A DNA stretch of 64,000 bases from CBDCZY01 sp965224745 (GCA_965224745.1 CBDCZY010000003.1:62001-126000), one strand, 5' to 3'; counted from the stretch's first letter, positions 9,572 through 18,711 are shown. Made by a program: numbers and translations. The notes: generated from the letters alone by a model not told the origin.

Positions 9572-10309
9572 ATGAATCACTGCTCATTACTTCTTGGCGT
9601 AAATATCGACCACATTGCCACCATCCGACAAGCCCGAAAGACTGTTTATCCTGACCCGGTTCAGGCAGCCTTGACTGCGGAACAAGCAGGTGCTGACGGA
9701 ATTACTGCCCATCTGCGTGAAGACCGTCGGCACATTCAAGACCGTGATATTCGGTTGTTAAAAGATATGCTTAATACTCGCCTTAACCTGGAAATGGCCA
9801 TTTCCGATCCAATGATTAAAATTGCTTCGGACATAAAACCGGTCGCATGTTGTCTCGTTCCCGAAAAGCGTCAGGAACTTACCACAGAGGGTGGCCTGGA
9901 TATTCTCAGTCATTTAGAACAAACCAAAAAAGCTTGCGACCACCTCAAACAAGCTGGCATAGAGGTCTCTTTGTTCATTGATCCGGATACTCACCAAATC
10001 GACGCCGCTCTGCAATGTGCTGCCCCAGTTATTGAACTCCATACTGGAGAGTATGCCAATGCTTCAGGCAAGCAAGAAAGCTTACACGAATTATCCCGTT
10101 TACAAGAGGCAGCTCAATACGCTCATTCACTGGGTATTCAGGTCAATGCAGGCCATGGTTTAACGTACCATAACGTTACACAAATTTGCCGCATTCCTGA
10201 AATGGTTGAACTCAACATTGGGCACGCTATAATTGGTCAAGCGCTGTTTAGCGGTTTAGATCTTGCCGTCAGGGATATGAAAGCCCTCTTGGTCAATGCG
10301 CGAAGTTAG
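9572..10309 (+). CDS. pdxJ: Pyridoxine 5'-phosphate synthase
   Basis: 245 aa, the normal length. The opening LLGVNIDHIATIRQARKT and the phosphate-binding and active-site motifs ITAHLREDRRHIQDRD, NLEMAIS, LVPEKRQELTTEGGLD and VNAGHGLTYHNV are present. The TIM-barrel enzyme condenses 3-amino-2-oxopropyl phosphate with deoxyxylulose 5-phosphate to make PNP for vitamin B6. The start is the first ATG at the conserved position, although no clear ribosome binding site is visible. It converges with serS. Confidence 0.96.
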   Translation: MNHCSLLLGVNIDHIATIRQARKTVYPDPVQAALTAEQAGADGITAHLREDRRHIQDRDIRLLKDMLNTRLNLEMAISDPMIKIASDIKPVACCLVPEKRQELTTEGGLDILSHLEQTKKACDHLKQAGIEVSLFIDPDTHQIDAALQCAAPVIELHTGEYANASGKQESLHELSRLQEAAQYAHSLGIQVNAGHGLTYHNVTQICRIPEMVELNIGHAIIGQALFSGLDLAVRDMKALLVNARS

Positions 10310-10313
10310 CGTA

Positions 10314-11594
10314 TCAACTTCCAGCAATTTCTTTTATCCCTCCCATTAAGGGGTGCAATATTTCTGGTATTACGATGTTTCCTTGCACATCCTGATAATT
10401 TTCCATGATTGCAATTAAGGTTCTACCCACTGCTAAACCTGAACCATTAAGCGTATGCACCAACTCAGGTTTCGCTTTAGCGGTATCGCGCCAACGCGCC
10501 TTCATCCTTCGCGCCTGAAAATCTTTAAAAATACTGCATGAGGAAATTTCGCGGTAATTATTTTGACCCGGCAACCATACTTCTAAATCATAGGTTTTAG
10601 AGGAAGAAAAACCAGTATCACCAGCACAAAGCAATACCTTACGATAGGGCAGCCGTAATTTTTGTAAAATTTGCTCTGCATGGCCGGTTAACTCCTCCAA
10701 TGCTTGAATTGAGTCAGCCGATTTGACTATCTGTACCAATTCAACCTTCTCAAATTGATGCTGTCTGATCAAACCTCTAACATCCTGTCCGTATGACCCC
10801 GCTTCACTCCGAAAACAAGGGGTATGACACACCCACTTCAAGGGCATCTTTGTTGCCTCGATGATAACATCTCGAACCAAATTGGTCACCGGTACTTCCG
10901 CCGTCGGAATCAAATACAATTCAGGATCGCTGTTGACTTTGAACAAATCTTGTTCAAATTTAGGCAGCTGGCCAGTTCCCCGCATTGAATCAGCATTCAC
11001 CAAGTAAGGCACGTAGATTTCTTGATAGCCGTGCTCTTGAGTATGAGTATCCAGCATAAACTGAATCAAGGCGCGGTGTAACTTCGCAAGCGAACCGCAC
11101 AACGTTGAAAAACGTCCTTTAGCAATCTTAGTAGCATCGCCAAAATCAAGCATACCAAGATTTTCGCCCAGTTCAACATGGTCTTTTGGAGCAAAAGAAA
11201 ACTCTGGAACGTTTCCCCAACGACTAATCTCTTGATTGTTCGCTTCATTGACTCCAGCAGGGACCGAGTCATCCAAGATATTGGGCAAACCCATTGCGAG
11301 AGTGTTAATTTGCGACAAAATAGCCACTAAATCTTGCTCTGCATCCTTTAACTTATCACCTAAACTTTGAACGTTATCCAGTAGTGGCTGAATATCTTCT
11401 CCCTGAGCTTTGGCCTGACCTATCGCTTTTGATTTAGCATTACGTTCATTTTGTAAGGTTTGAGTCTTAATTTGGATTGCTTTGCGTTGTTCTTCAATCT
11501 TGCTGAAGGATGTAACATCGAAATCTACCCCTCGCCTTGCTAGCTGCTGCTTGACTTGGTCAGGATGGTCTCTAAGGAAATGGGGGTCGATCAT
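10314..11594 (-). CDS. serS: Seryl-tRNA synthetase
   Basis: 426 aa class II synthetase. The N-terminal ~110 residues form the coiled-coil tRNA-binding arm. Motif 2 is CFRSEAGSYGQDVRGLIRQH and motif 3 is LNGSGLAVGRTLIAIMENY. It charges tRNA-Ser with serine in the cytoplasm. It lies downstream of the crcB gene on the same strand, an arrangement also known in pseudomonads. Confidence 0.97.
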   Translation of the reverse strand: MIDPHFLRDHPDQVKQQLARRGVDFDVTSFSKIEEQRKAIQIKTQTLQNERNAKSKAIGQAKAQGEDIQPLLDNVQSLGDKLKDAEQDLVAILSQINTLAMGLPNILDDSVPAGVNEANNQEISRWGNVPEFSFAPKDHVELGENLGMLDFGDATKIAKGRFSTLCGSLAKLHRALIQFMLDTHTQEHGYQEIYVPYLVNADSMRGTGQLPKFEQDLFKVNSDPELYLIPTAEVPVTNLVRDVIIEATKMPLKWVCHTPCFRSEAGSYGQDVRGLIRQHQFEKVELVQIVKSADSIQALEELTGHAEQILQKLRLPYRKVLLCAGDTGFSSSKTYDLEVWLPGQNNYREISSCSIFKDFQARRMKARWRDTAKAKPELVHTLNGSGLAVGRTLIAIMENYQDVQGNIVIPEILHPLMGGIKEIAGS

Positions 11595-11686
11595 ATGTTT
11601 TTCTAAAATAAATTTTTATCTAAATTAGTCTTGCTGATGTAGTTACTCAGCAAAACAGCTGTTTCCAGGAATGCTACAAAGCAACT

Positions 11687-12388
11687 CTATTTACCTAATG
11701 TCAATCCACCCCATAAAGCAAAAAAACAGAGAGTGCCATTGCCTAAAAAAACAGATAACAAGCCATTTAAATTAGCATGGAACGGATAGCCATCCTCAAT
11801 TAAATACATCACCAAATACAAACTGGAAAAAGTAATATAAACACCCGTTAAAACAAATAAGAGGGCAGCCCGATCAGTAATGTTTAACGGTGATTTATGT
11901 AGCAAAAGCCCCATTACCAACCCAATCAAGAATGCAATAAAAAAATTGACCAATACAACGCCATAGGGAAAGGCCATACCAAACCAACGAAATACTCCGC
12001 TAGAATGCACGAACAAGGAACGACCGCTTAATAACCCTAACCATACTGCCACTAAACAAGCGCTAACGTTGAAAAAAACATTCGCCAAAGCCTTCAAATG
12101 ACTACCTTGTTGAAACAAGTAAAAAGTATCTAAAGAAAAAGTCGAAAAAGTGGTGAAAGAACCCAAGACACCTACCAAAATGGCTGCACGATGCTCCATG
12201 GCGAGCGAAACTTTTTGTAATACCAACGCTTCAGTTAATAATCCAATTAAAAAAGAGCCAACAACGTTAACCGTTAATGTTCCATAGGGAAAATCCCGAC
12301 CCAACCACTGGTACACACCAGTTGATACGATATACCGCATGACGGCACCAAAAGCACCGCCTAAAGCAATGGCAACAATTTGGTTCAT
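11687..12388 (-). CDS. crcB: CrcB/Fluc fluoride channel, tandem fusion with 4+3 membrane helices
   Basis: 233 aa, nearly twice the ~125 aa of a normal CrcB. Repeat 1 (residues 1-124) has four helices with the pore Asn at 41 (GTLTVNVVGSF) and the Phe-box pair at 81 and 84 (SFTTFSTFS). Repeat 2 (about 128-233) matches from the end of TM1 (SSGVFRWFG against STGVYQWLG), then FPYGVVLVNFF (Asn148) and VYITFSSLY (Phe187, second Phe replaced by Leu190). It lacks its own TM1, or shares repeat 1's TM4 in that role. Seven helices would place repeat 2 antiparallel to repeat 1. Fluc normally works as an antiparallel homodimer exporting F-. Same strand as orn, which starts upstream and ends 9 nt before this gene. 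Confidence 0.88.
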   Translation of the reverse strand: MNQIVAIALGGAFGAVMRYIVSTGVYQWLGRDFPYGTLTVNVVGSFLIGLLTEALVLQKVSLAMEHRAAILVGVLGSFTTFSTFSLDTFYLFQQGSHLKALANVFFNVSACLVAVWLGLLSGRSLFVHSSGVFRWFGMAFPYGVVLVNFFIAFLIGLVMGLLLHKSPLNITDRAALLFVLTGVYITFSSLYLVMYLIEDGYPFHANLNGLLSVFLGNGTLCFFALWGGLTLGK

Positions 12389-12397
12389 TTAGCAAGC

Positions 12398-12949
12398 TTA
12401 CATTTTAATGAAGTGTTCTCGATAATACTTCAATTCATCGATAGATTCGATAATATCATCTAACGCTCGGTGAGCAGATTTTTTGTCAAATCCATCCATT
12501 AATCCTGGTGCCCATCTAGCAGCAAGTTCTTTCAAAGTAGACACATCAAGATTCCTATAATGAAAGTAACTCTCAAGTTTAGCCATGCTGCGGTAAAGAA
12601 AACGGCGATCCTGGCAGATGCTATTACCACACATCGGTGATTTATTCTTCGGAACCCAACCCCTTAAGAAGGTTAGCGTCTGTTTCTCTGCCTCAGCGAG
12701 AGTAATTTTGCTTTGTAAAACGCGGTCTATCAAACCAGATTGCCCATGGTGGGTTTTATTCCACTGATCCATGCCATCAAGCATTGATGCCGACTGAGAA
12801 ACTGCAATAACGGGTCCTTCAGCCAGTATATTCAAATCTTTATCTGTTACAATGGTAGCAATTTCGATAATGCAATCATGATCGGGATCCAACCCTGTCA
12901 TTTCAAGGTCTATCCAGATGAGGTGATTAGAATCCTGAGCCATGAGCAT
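12398..12949 (-). CDS. orn: Oligoribonuclease
   Basis: 183 aa from the ATG at 12949, chosen because AAGGA lies 4-5 nt upstream and the length then matches the family; the frame stays open to 13003. DEDDh exonuclease motifs: LIWIDLEMTGLDPDHDCIIEIA (Exo I), then GNSICQDRRFL (Exo II) and HRALDDI with YYREHF at the end (Exo III). It degrades 2-5 nt RNAs and pGpG. The latter links it to c-di-GMP turnover, and a damaged GGDEF-EAL gene lies elsewhere in the window. Confidence 0.95.
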   Translation of the reverse strand: MLMAQDSNHLIWIDLEMTGLDPDHDCIIEIATIVTDKDLNILAEGPVIAVSQSASMLDGMDQWNKTHHGQSGLIDRVLQSKITLAEAEKQTLTFLRGWVPKNKSPMCGNSICQDRRFLYRSMAKLESYFHYRNLDVSTLKELAARWAPGLMDGFDKKSAHRALDDIIESIDELKYYREHFIKM

Positions 12950-13036
12950 AAATCCTTTACAATTTAAAAATTTGCAGCAAATTGTAACATTGGCTAGTGC
13001 CATTGCCTATTGTTTATAGAGAGTAAATCCACAATT

Positions 13037-14293
13037 ATGAATACATTCAGTTTTATTTTTCTGTTAGCCGTGATTATTTCGTTTGTGGTGCATTATTGGC
13101 TATCCAGACGACAAGCCGCCCATGTGTTACAACATCGTGATCAAGTACCTGAGGCCTTTACTGAATCCATTTCGCTTGAAGCCCACCAAAAAGCGGCAGA
13201 TTATACCAATGCCAAGATAAAAGTAGGAGAAATCCACGGTTTTATCGACACGGTTATTTTGCTTCTCCTGCTGTTTGGCGGTGTCATCAACTACATTTTC
13301 GAATATTGGGGCAGCACAGACCTGTCTCCCCTGCTCGCTGGAGTAATCAGTATTGTATGCGTCACGTTGCTGATGAGTTTACTTGACTTGCCTACTTCAA
13401 TTTACCAAACGTTTGTCATTGAAGAACGGTTTGGTTTTAACAAAAATACGCCGCTACAATTTATTAAAGATCATCTGATACAAATGGCGTTAACAGCAGT
13501 TATAGGCCTACCATTATTAGCGCTAATTTTATGGGTTATGGGTAACGTCGGCAGTTATTGGTGGTTGCTTGCCTGGGCTATCATCATGAGCTTCTCACTG
13601 TTAATGAGCTGGTTGTTCCCAACCTTAATTGCGCCGCTGTTTAATAAGTTCACCCCATTGCAAGAAGGCGAATTAAAAGATCGAATTAAAGGCTTATTGT
13701 CTCGATGTGGCTTTAACAACAACGGTATTTTTATCATGGATGGATCTCGCCGTTCAGGTCATGGTAATGCCTATTTCACAGGTTTCGGCAATAATAAACG
13801 AATTGTTTTTTTCGATACACTGGTCGATTCACTGAATCCGGAAGAACTTGAAGCTGTGCTGGCACATGAGTTAGGGCATTTTAAATGTAAACATGTTATC
13901 AAAATGCTAATTGCAACAGCTATTCTGACCTTAATCAGCTTGGCTATTTTAGGTTGGTTAGCAGCTCAGCCTTGGTTTTATCAAGGCTTGGGCATCCAAC
14001 AAGCTTCTAATGCAGCGGCTTTGTTGTTATTTATGTTGGTTTCGCCCGCTTTTACGTTATTTTTACAACCAATTAGTGCCTATTTTCAGCGTAAGCATGA
14101 ATTTGAAGCAGATGCATTTGCTTCGACCCACACTAAAGCGTCCGCGCTAATCAGCGGCTTAGTAAAGCTTTACAAAGAAAATGCAAGCACGTTAACACCT
14201 GACCCAATATACTCGTCATTTCATTACAGCCATCCTCCCGCATCTATCCGTATTGCCCATCTAGAGGAAAGAGGACAACAAGCTGTAACTTAG
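13037..14293 (+). CDS. M48 family metalloprotease, Ste24/CAAX-protease type
   Basis: 418 aa from the ATG at 13037; an upstream in-frame ATG at 13010 would add nine residues. Several N-terminal membrane helices precede the zinc motif AVLAHELGHFKCKH (HExxH). The third ligand and downstream motif is ISAYFQRKHEFEADAFA, followed by HPPASIRIAHLE. This matches bacterial homologues of the Ste24 integral-membrane zinc protease. It likely acts on membrane or misfolded proteins. It is followed 1 nt later by rsgA. Confidence 0.87.
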   Translation: MNTFSFIFLLAVIISFVVHYWLSRRQAAHVLQHRDQVPEAFTESISLEAHQKAADYTNAKIKVGEIHGFIDTVILLLLLFGGVINYIFEYWGSTDLSPLLAGVISIVCVTLLMSLLDLPTSIYQTFVIEERFGFNKNTPLQFIKDHLIQMALTAVIGLPLLALILWVMGNVGSYWWLLAWAIIMSFSLLMSWLFPTLIAPLFNKFTPLQEGELKDRIKGLLSRCGFNNNGIFIMDGSRRSGHGNAYFTGFGNNKRIVFFDTLVDSLNPEELEAVLAHELGHFKCKHVIKMLIATAILTLISLAILGWLAAQPWFYQGLGIQQASNAAALLLFMLVSPAFTLFLQPISAYFQRKHEFEADAFASTHTKASALISGLVKLYKENASTLTPDPIYSSFHYSHPPASIRIAHLEERGQQAVT

Positions 14294-14294
14294 T

Positions 14295-15212
14295 ATGGTT
14301 GGGAACCACAACCAGGAGTTGCTGGAAGGTCGTGTGGTGGCCCATTTAGGGAAAGCATTAGCCATTGAGTCGAATGGCAAAACGATACTATGCCATACCC
14401 TGCGACAATTGGAAGTCGCAACAGTAGGTGATCGCGTGTTGTGGGAATCTACCTCTTCCGATCAAGGTAGGGTGGTCGACATTCTTCCTAGGGACTCTTT
14501 ATTGAGCAGACCAGGCCGTAACGGTAAATCGAAACCCGTTGCGGCTAATCTAGATCAGATCGTCATTATGTTTGCGGTGATCCCCGAATGTGACTTCTTG
14601 TTGATCGATCAATATTTGGTCATTTGCGAAAACCATAACATCAACGCTGTATTGACTCTCAATAAAATAGACTTGTTAGATGAAAGCTCACAGACCGATA
14701 TTAAAACAAAGCTGAAAGTTTATGAAAAGTTAGGTTATAGCATCCAATTGATTAGCGCTAAAGATAAAACAAATTTAGAACAGTTCAAAGTGTTACTGAA
14801 AGGACAAATGTCTATGTTGGCAGGACAATCTGGCGTTGGAAAATCATCATTAACGCGCCAATTAATACCCAATCTCGACCTAAAAACCAACACACTGTCA
14901 GCGTCAAATAAACATGGCCGTCATACAACAACCACAGCAACGCTATACCATTTACCCACTGGTGGCAGCTTGATTGATAGCCCTGGTGTAGCTATTTTCG
15001 GCTTGGCCAACATAACCGAACAACAACTCGCCTATGGTTACCGCGAGTTCCAACCCTACATTGAACAATGTCAATTTAACGATTGCCGGCACCTGAATGA
15101 TAAAGGCTGTGCTGTATTGGAAGCATTAGAGCAAGGCGCTATCGCACCTCACAGATATCAGCGTTTTTTAAAACTACGACAGAAATTACCCCTTTTAAGT
15201 GACTCACACTAG
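14295..15212 (+). CDS. rsgA: Small ribosomal subunit biogenesis GTPase
   Basis: 305 aa with N-terminal OB-fold and a circularly permuted GTPase. G4 (LTLNKIDL) precedes G1 (LAGQSGVGKSSLTRQL) and G3 (LIDSPGVAIFG). The C-terminal zinc cluster CQFNDCRHLNDKGCAV completes the family signature. It matures the 30S subunit. The ATG is 1 nt after the protease stop, so translation may be coupled. Confidence 0.95.
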   Translation: MVGNHNQELLEGRVVAHLGKALAIESNGKTILCHTLRQLEVATVGDRVLWESTSSDQGRVVDILPRDSLLSRPGRNGKSKPVAANLDQIVIMFAVIPECDFLLIDQYLVICENHNINAVLTLNKIDLLDESSQTDIKTKLKVYEKLGYSIQLISAKDKTNLEQFKVLLKGQMSMLAGQSGVGKSSLTRQLIPNLDLKTNTLSASNKHGRHTTTTATLYHLPTGGSLIDSPGVAIFGLANITEQQLAYGYREFQPYIEQCQFNDCRHLNDKGCAVLEALEQGAIAPHRYQRFLKLRQKLPLLSDSH

Positions 15213-15290
15213 TAGCTTGACCACTATTGATAATATCGTTTTCTATAAAACCTTTTTCTGGCTCCATCGGTAACATCCCTTTGTTAGGAT

Positions 15291-16082
15291 ATGAATCCAT
15301 CTACTCTTGAACCCACTGTGCTTTGTTTCTCAGGTCATGATCCCAGCGGAGGGGCAGGGATTCAGGCCGACATAGAAGCGTTGATCAGCATGCGTTGCTA
15401 CCCTTGCACCATTATTACAGGCTTAACCGTGCAAGATACCATCAACATCAAAGCCTTGCTGCCACAAACGCCAGAACATTTTACCCAGCAAGCCCGGCTC
15501 ATTCTTCAAGACCTTAATATTAGCGCGATCAAAATAGGACTGATTGGTCATTCCGGTATTGCTGAAGCCATCTATGCAATACTGACGGATCATCCTGATA
15601 TCCCAGTCATATTTGATCCAGTATTGGCAGCGGGAGGAGGCAAACGATTATCCAACGTTAGTCTGCTAGCAACCATCAAAAAAAAATTGCTCCCCCGCAC
15701 TACCATCTTGACACCCAATAGTGAAGAGGCACGACTCTTAAGCGAAACCTCCACCTCACTTGATAAGTGTGGCCAATCTTTGTTAGAACAAGGTTGCAAA
15801 GCAGTACTAATCACCGGTGGTCACGAAGCTGAGCCCTTCATTATCAACCGTTTTTACCAACCTGAAAAGCCAGTGGAGTTGTTTGAATGGGAAAGATTAC
15901 CTTATACTTATCACGGTTCGGGTTGTACACTGGCAGCTAGTTTGGCAGGTCTAATCGCTAAACAAATTGATCCTGTAACCGCTGCTTTTGAGGCACAACA
16001 GTACACCTGGAATACACTAAAAAAAGCTCGCCCAATAGGTAAAGGACAACTCATACCCAATCGTTTTTATTGGAACCAATAG
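15291..16082 (+). CDS. thiD: Hydroxymethylpyrimidine (phosphate) kinase
   Basis: 263 aa ribokinase-fold enzyme. The N-terminal motif CFSGHDPSGGAGIQADIEA and the ATP-site motif YHGSGCTLAASLAGLIA, including the catalytic Cys-Thr region, are conserved. It phosphorylates HMP and HMP-P for thiamine synthesis. It abuts thiE directly. No TPP riboswitch was recognised in the 78 nt upstream. Confidence 0.93.
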   Translation: MNPSTLEPTVLCFSGHDPSGGAGIQADIEALISMRCYPCTIITGLTVQDTINIKALLPQTPEHFTQQARLILQDLNISAIKIGLIGHSGIAEAIYAILTDHPDIPVIFDPVLAAGGGKRLSNVSLLATIKKKLLPRTTILTPNSEEARLLSETSTSLDKCGQSLLEQGCKAVLITGGHEAEPFIINRFYQPEKPVELFEWERLPYTYHGSGCTLAASLAGLIAKQIDPVTAAFEAQQYTWNTLKKARPIGKGQLIPNRFYWNQ

Positions 16083-16706
16083 ATGCCATCTTTTTTCCCT
16101 ACAACGGGGCTTTATGCCATAACACCAACCGATAGCCGGACCCCAAAGCAAATGGTTCCAGCTGTTGCTGCCGCCATATCGGGTGGAGCAAAAGTGGTGC
16201 AATTTAGAAGCAAAAACCTTACCGACTCAACGTCGACAGCTAAGAGTTTGTTATTACTTTGCCGAGCAACCAAAATTCCTTTAATCATTAATGATAATAT
16301 AGAGCTCGCTAAAAGCATTGGCGCTGACGGCGTCCATCTTGGACAGCATGATGAAAATATTGCTGATGCTAGAGCATATCTCGGTGTTAACGCTATTATA
16401 GGTATTTCTTGTTACAACTCAGTTGCAAAAGCGAAAGAAGCAGAGAATGCCGGCGCGGATTATGTTGCTTTTGGACGTTTTTTCCCCTCCCAGACTAAAC
16501 CAAACGCTCCCATTGCGGAACTCTCTACACTTAGCGCTGCAAAATCAAAAATCAACATCCCTATCGTCGCCATTGGTGGTATTCTACCAAGCAATGGAAA
16601 GCTGTTATTACAAGCAGGAGCAAATATCCTGGCCGTTATTGGAGGACTTTTTGATCCGCATGACCCCGAACAGTCGGCTCGCAATTATCAAAAGTTATTT
16701 GAGTAA
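16083..16706 (+). CDS. thiE: Thiamine-phosphate synthase
   Basis: 207 aa TIM barrel. Motifs KVVQFRSKNL, LIINDNIELAKSIGADGVHLG, the pyrophosphate-site YVAFGRFFPSQTK and VAIGGILPSN are present. It joins HMP-PP with thiazole phosphate to make thiamine phosphate. Its ATG follows the thiD stop without a gap, and soxX starts 3 nt after its own stop. Thiamine and Sox genes therefore appear to share a transcript. Confidence 0.94.
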   Translation: MPSFFPTTGLYAITPTDSRTPKQMVPAVAAAISGGAKVVQFRSKNLTDSTSTAKSLLLLCRATKIPLIINDNIELAKSIGADGVHLGQHDENIADARAYLGVNAIIGISCYNSVAKAKEAENAGADYVAFGRFFPSQTKPNAPIAELSTLSAAKSKINIPIVAIGGILPSNGKLLLQAGANILAVIGGLFDPHDPEQSARNYQKLFE

Positions 16707-16709
16707 CTT

Positions 16710-17099
16710 ATGAGAGCTAAATATTTGTTGCGATATTTAATTTGTTTCACTCTACTCAATGTAGAAGGATGTAATCCTCTTTCTAGCTCATATATCCAAA
16801 ATAACACAATAGGTAAACAGCTTGCTTTTGCTAGAAATAAGGGTAATTGTCTGGCCTGTCATGCCATTGAAGAGGGTGAAATGCCTGGCAATATTGGGCC
16901 ACCTCTTGAGAACTTAGCATCGAAATACCAAAGCAAACAGCAACTGAAAGCCCAGATCTGGGATGCAACCCAATTTAATCCGGAAACCAGCATGCCTCCC
17001 TTCGGTAAAAACAAGATTTTGAACGAACAGGAAATAGATAATATCGTAGAATACCTGTGGAAAGTCGAACAACAAATTATGATTTATCCTAGTTATTAA
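16710..17099 (+). CDS. soxX: SoxX, c-type cytochrome of the thiosulfate-oxidising SoxAX complex
   Basis: 129 aa exported monohaem cytochrome c. The haem site is CLACH (residues 47-51), preceded by ARNKGN. The sequence GNIGPPL and the axial Met region AQIWDATQFNPETSMPPFG are characteristic of SoxX rather than generic cytochromes. SoxAX attaches thiosulfate to the SoxY carrier cysteine in the periplasm. It is directly upstream of soxY. Confidence 0.93.
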   Translation: MRAKYLLRYLICFTLLNVEGCNPLSSSYIQNNTIGKQLAFARNKGNCLACHAIEEGEMPGNIGPPLENLASKYQSKQQLKAQIWDATQFNPETSMPPFGKNKILNEQEIDNIVEYLWKVEQQIMIYPSY

Positions 17100-17567
17100 A
17101 TGCTATCAAGAAGACGGTTTCTTCAACAATTGTCAGGTTCCTTGCTAACCTTCTTCGCCACCACTACCAGTATTTTAGTCCCTCGCATTGCAACGGCACA
17201 ATGGCCAAAACAGTGGTTCCAACGATCCTCTTTCGATAAAACCATGGAACAATTGTTCGGTCATGCCAAACTCAATGCCAGTGATAAAATCCATTTCAGA
17301 CTCCCTCTTATTGCTGAAAACGGCGCAGTAGTTCCAATCACTATCAAAACGAATCATACCAATGTTGATAGCATTACATTATTGGTGGAAAAAAACCCTG
17401 TTCCTCTGATCGCTCAATTCAAGTTTTCACCCACAATTGAACCCACAGTTTCAGCTCGATTTAAAATGGCTGAAACATCAGATGTGATTGCTATTATCTC
17501 CTCCGAAGGAGAATATTTCTCCAAACGCCAATCGGTAAAAGTCACTATTGGAGGTTGTGGAGGTTAA
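17100..17567 (+). CDS. soxY: SoxY, sulfur-substrate carrier subunit
   Basis: 155 aa. The twin-arginine signal SRRRFLQQLSG at the N-terminus fits Tat export together with SoxZ. The protein ends VKVTIGGCGG, the swinging-arm motif whose Cys carries the sulfur intermediates. The Ig-like core lies between. soxZ follows 2 nt after the stop. Confidence 0.95.
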   Translation: MLSRRRFLQQLSGSLLTFFATTTSILVPRIATAQWPKQWFQRSSFDKTMEQLFGHAKLNASDKIHFRLPLIAENGAVVPITIKTNHTNVDSITLLVEKNPVPLIAQFKFSPTIEPTVSARFKMAETSDVIAIISSEGEYFSKRQSVKVTIGGCGG

Positions 17568-17569
17568 GC

Positions 17570-17881
17570 ATGGATACCATTAGGATACGCACCAAACGAC
17601 AAGATGATCACACCCTCATTAGAATGTTGATCAGCCACCCAATGGAAACCGGCCTACGCAAAGATGAGAGTTCTGGCAGGCTTATACCTCCACAATTTAT
17701 TCAAGAACTGACTGTAAAACATAATGAACAAATTATCACTAGCTGCACCATGGGCTGGGGCATAGCAAAGGATCCATATTTTTCTTTCTTGCTAAAAGGC
17801 GGCCAATCGGGAGATGTAATTACGATAATGTGGACTGATAACTTAGGTCGATCTGACCAGCAGCAACGTGTTCTCAAATGA
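17570..17881 (+). CDS. soxZ: SoxZ, partner of SoxY
   Basis: 103 aa from the ATG at 17570; the frame is open a little further but would overlap soxY. The sequence starts MDTIRIRTKRQDDHTLIRML, the SoxZ signature, and has the SHPMETGLRKD motif. No signal peptide, as expected for a protein exported with SoxY. Its stop overlaps the soxA ATG (ATGA). Confidence 0.95.
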   Translation: MDTIRIRTKRQDDHTLIRMLISHPMETGLRKDESSGRLIPPQFIQELTVKHNEQIITSCTMGWGIAKDPYFSFLLKGGQSGDVITIMWTDNLGRSDQQQRVLK

Positions 17882-18711
17882 AATTGCTTTGCAGTGCATT
17901 AGGAACACTTTTATATTGCTATAATTCTGCTGGTTATGCAGACCCCTTGACTGATCAACAGCAAATCAGGAAAATTTATCAACAACGCTTTCCAGAATTG
18001 TCTTTTCAGCAATATGCGGATGGAGTCTATGCGATCGACGCTATAGCCCGAGAGTCATGGCAAGCCATCGAAGAGTTTCCACCTTACGAACCAGCTATTG
18101 AACGCGGACAAAAAGCCTTCGACAAAACCTTTCCAAATGGCGGCCACTACTCCGACTGTCTTCCTTTGAACGGTATTGGTATTGCCCAAGCCTATCCACG
18201 CTGGGATAAACGAAAAAAACGGGTCGTCACGCTGGCAAAGGCCATTAACGATTGCAGAACTGACTACGGATATCCTCCTTTACCTTATGGGCAAGGGAAA
18301 CTCGCTGATATTTTGAGCTTCCTGGTTTATACGTCCCAAGATAAAACGATCAAAATCAAAAACCCTGCTAAAAATAGAAGGGCGTTAGCTGCTTACACTC
18401 AAGGAAAAGCTTTCTTCTACCAACGCCGTGGCCAGCTTAATTTTTCCTGCGCCACCTGCCACATACAAAATGCAGGAAAAAGAATCCGCTCAGAATGGCT
18501 TAGTCCATCACTGGGCCATACCAGCCACTGGCCTACTTATCGGCTCAAGTGGGGTGAAATGCACACCTTGCACCGTCGTTTTATCGAATGTAGCAAACAG
18601 ATTTTGGCTCCTACATTCAAACCACAAAGCATCGAATACAGTAACTTAGAATATTTTCTAAGTTTTATAAGCAACGGAATTAAAATCAATGGACCAAGTG
18701 TTAGAAAATAA
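17878..18711 (+). CDS. soxA: SoxA, cytochrome subunit of SoxAX (single-haem type)
   Basis: 277 aa with signal peptide ending near GYA. The C-terminal domain holds the only CxxCH haem site (FSCATCH) and the axial-Cys region HRRFIECSKQI. The N-terminal domain lacks CxxCH; instead a lone Cys in YSDCLPLNGIG and one in INDCRTDYG remain, as in monohaem SoxA where they form a disulfide. It ends the soxXYZA run; soxB, soxCD and soxVW are not in the window. Confidence 0.93.
   Translation: MKLLCSALGTLLYCYNSAGYADPLTDQQQIRKIYQQRFPELSFQQYADGVYAIDAIARESWQAIEEFPPYEPAIERGQKAFDKTFPNGGHYSDCLPLNGIGIAQAYPRWDKRKKRVVTLAKAINDCRTDYGYPPLPYGQGKLADILSFLVYTSQDKTIKIKNPAKNRRALAAYTQGKAFFYQRRGQLNFSCATCHIQNAGKRIRSEWLSPSLGHTSHWPTYRLKWGEMHTLHRRFIECSKQILAPTFKPQSIEYSNLEYFLSFISNGIKINGPSVRK

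Noticed and set aside
12389..12397. Fluoride riboswitch upstream of crcB
   Set aside because: Only 9 nt separate crcB from orn, too short for the fold.
15213..15290. TPP riboswitch upstream of thiD
   Set aside because: The 78 nt lack the conserved CUGAGA and ACCUGA elements.
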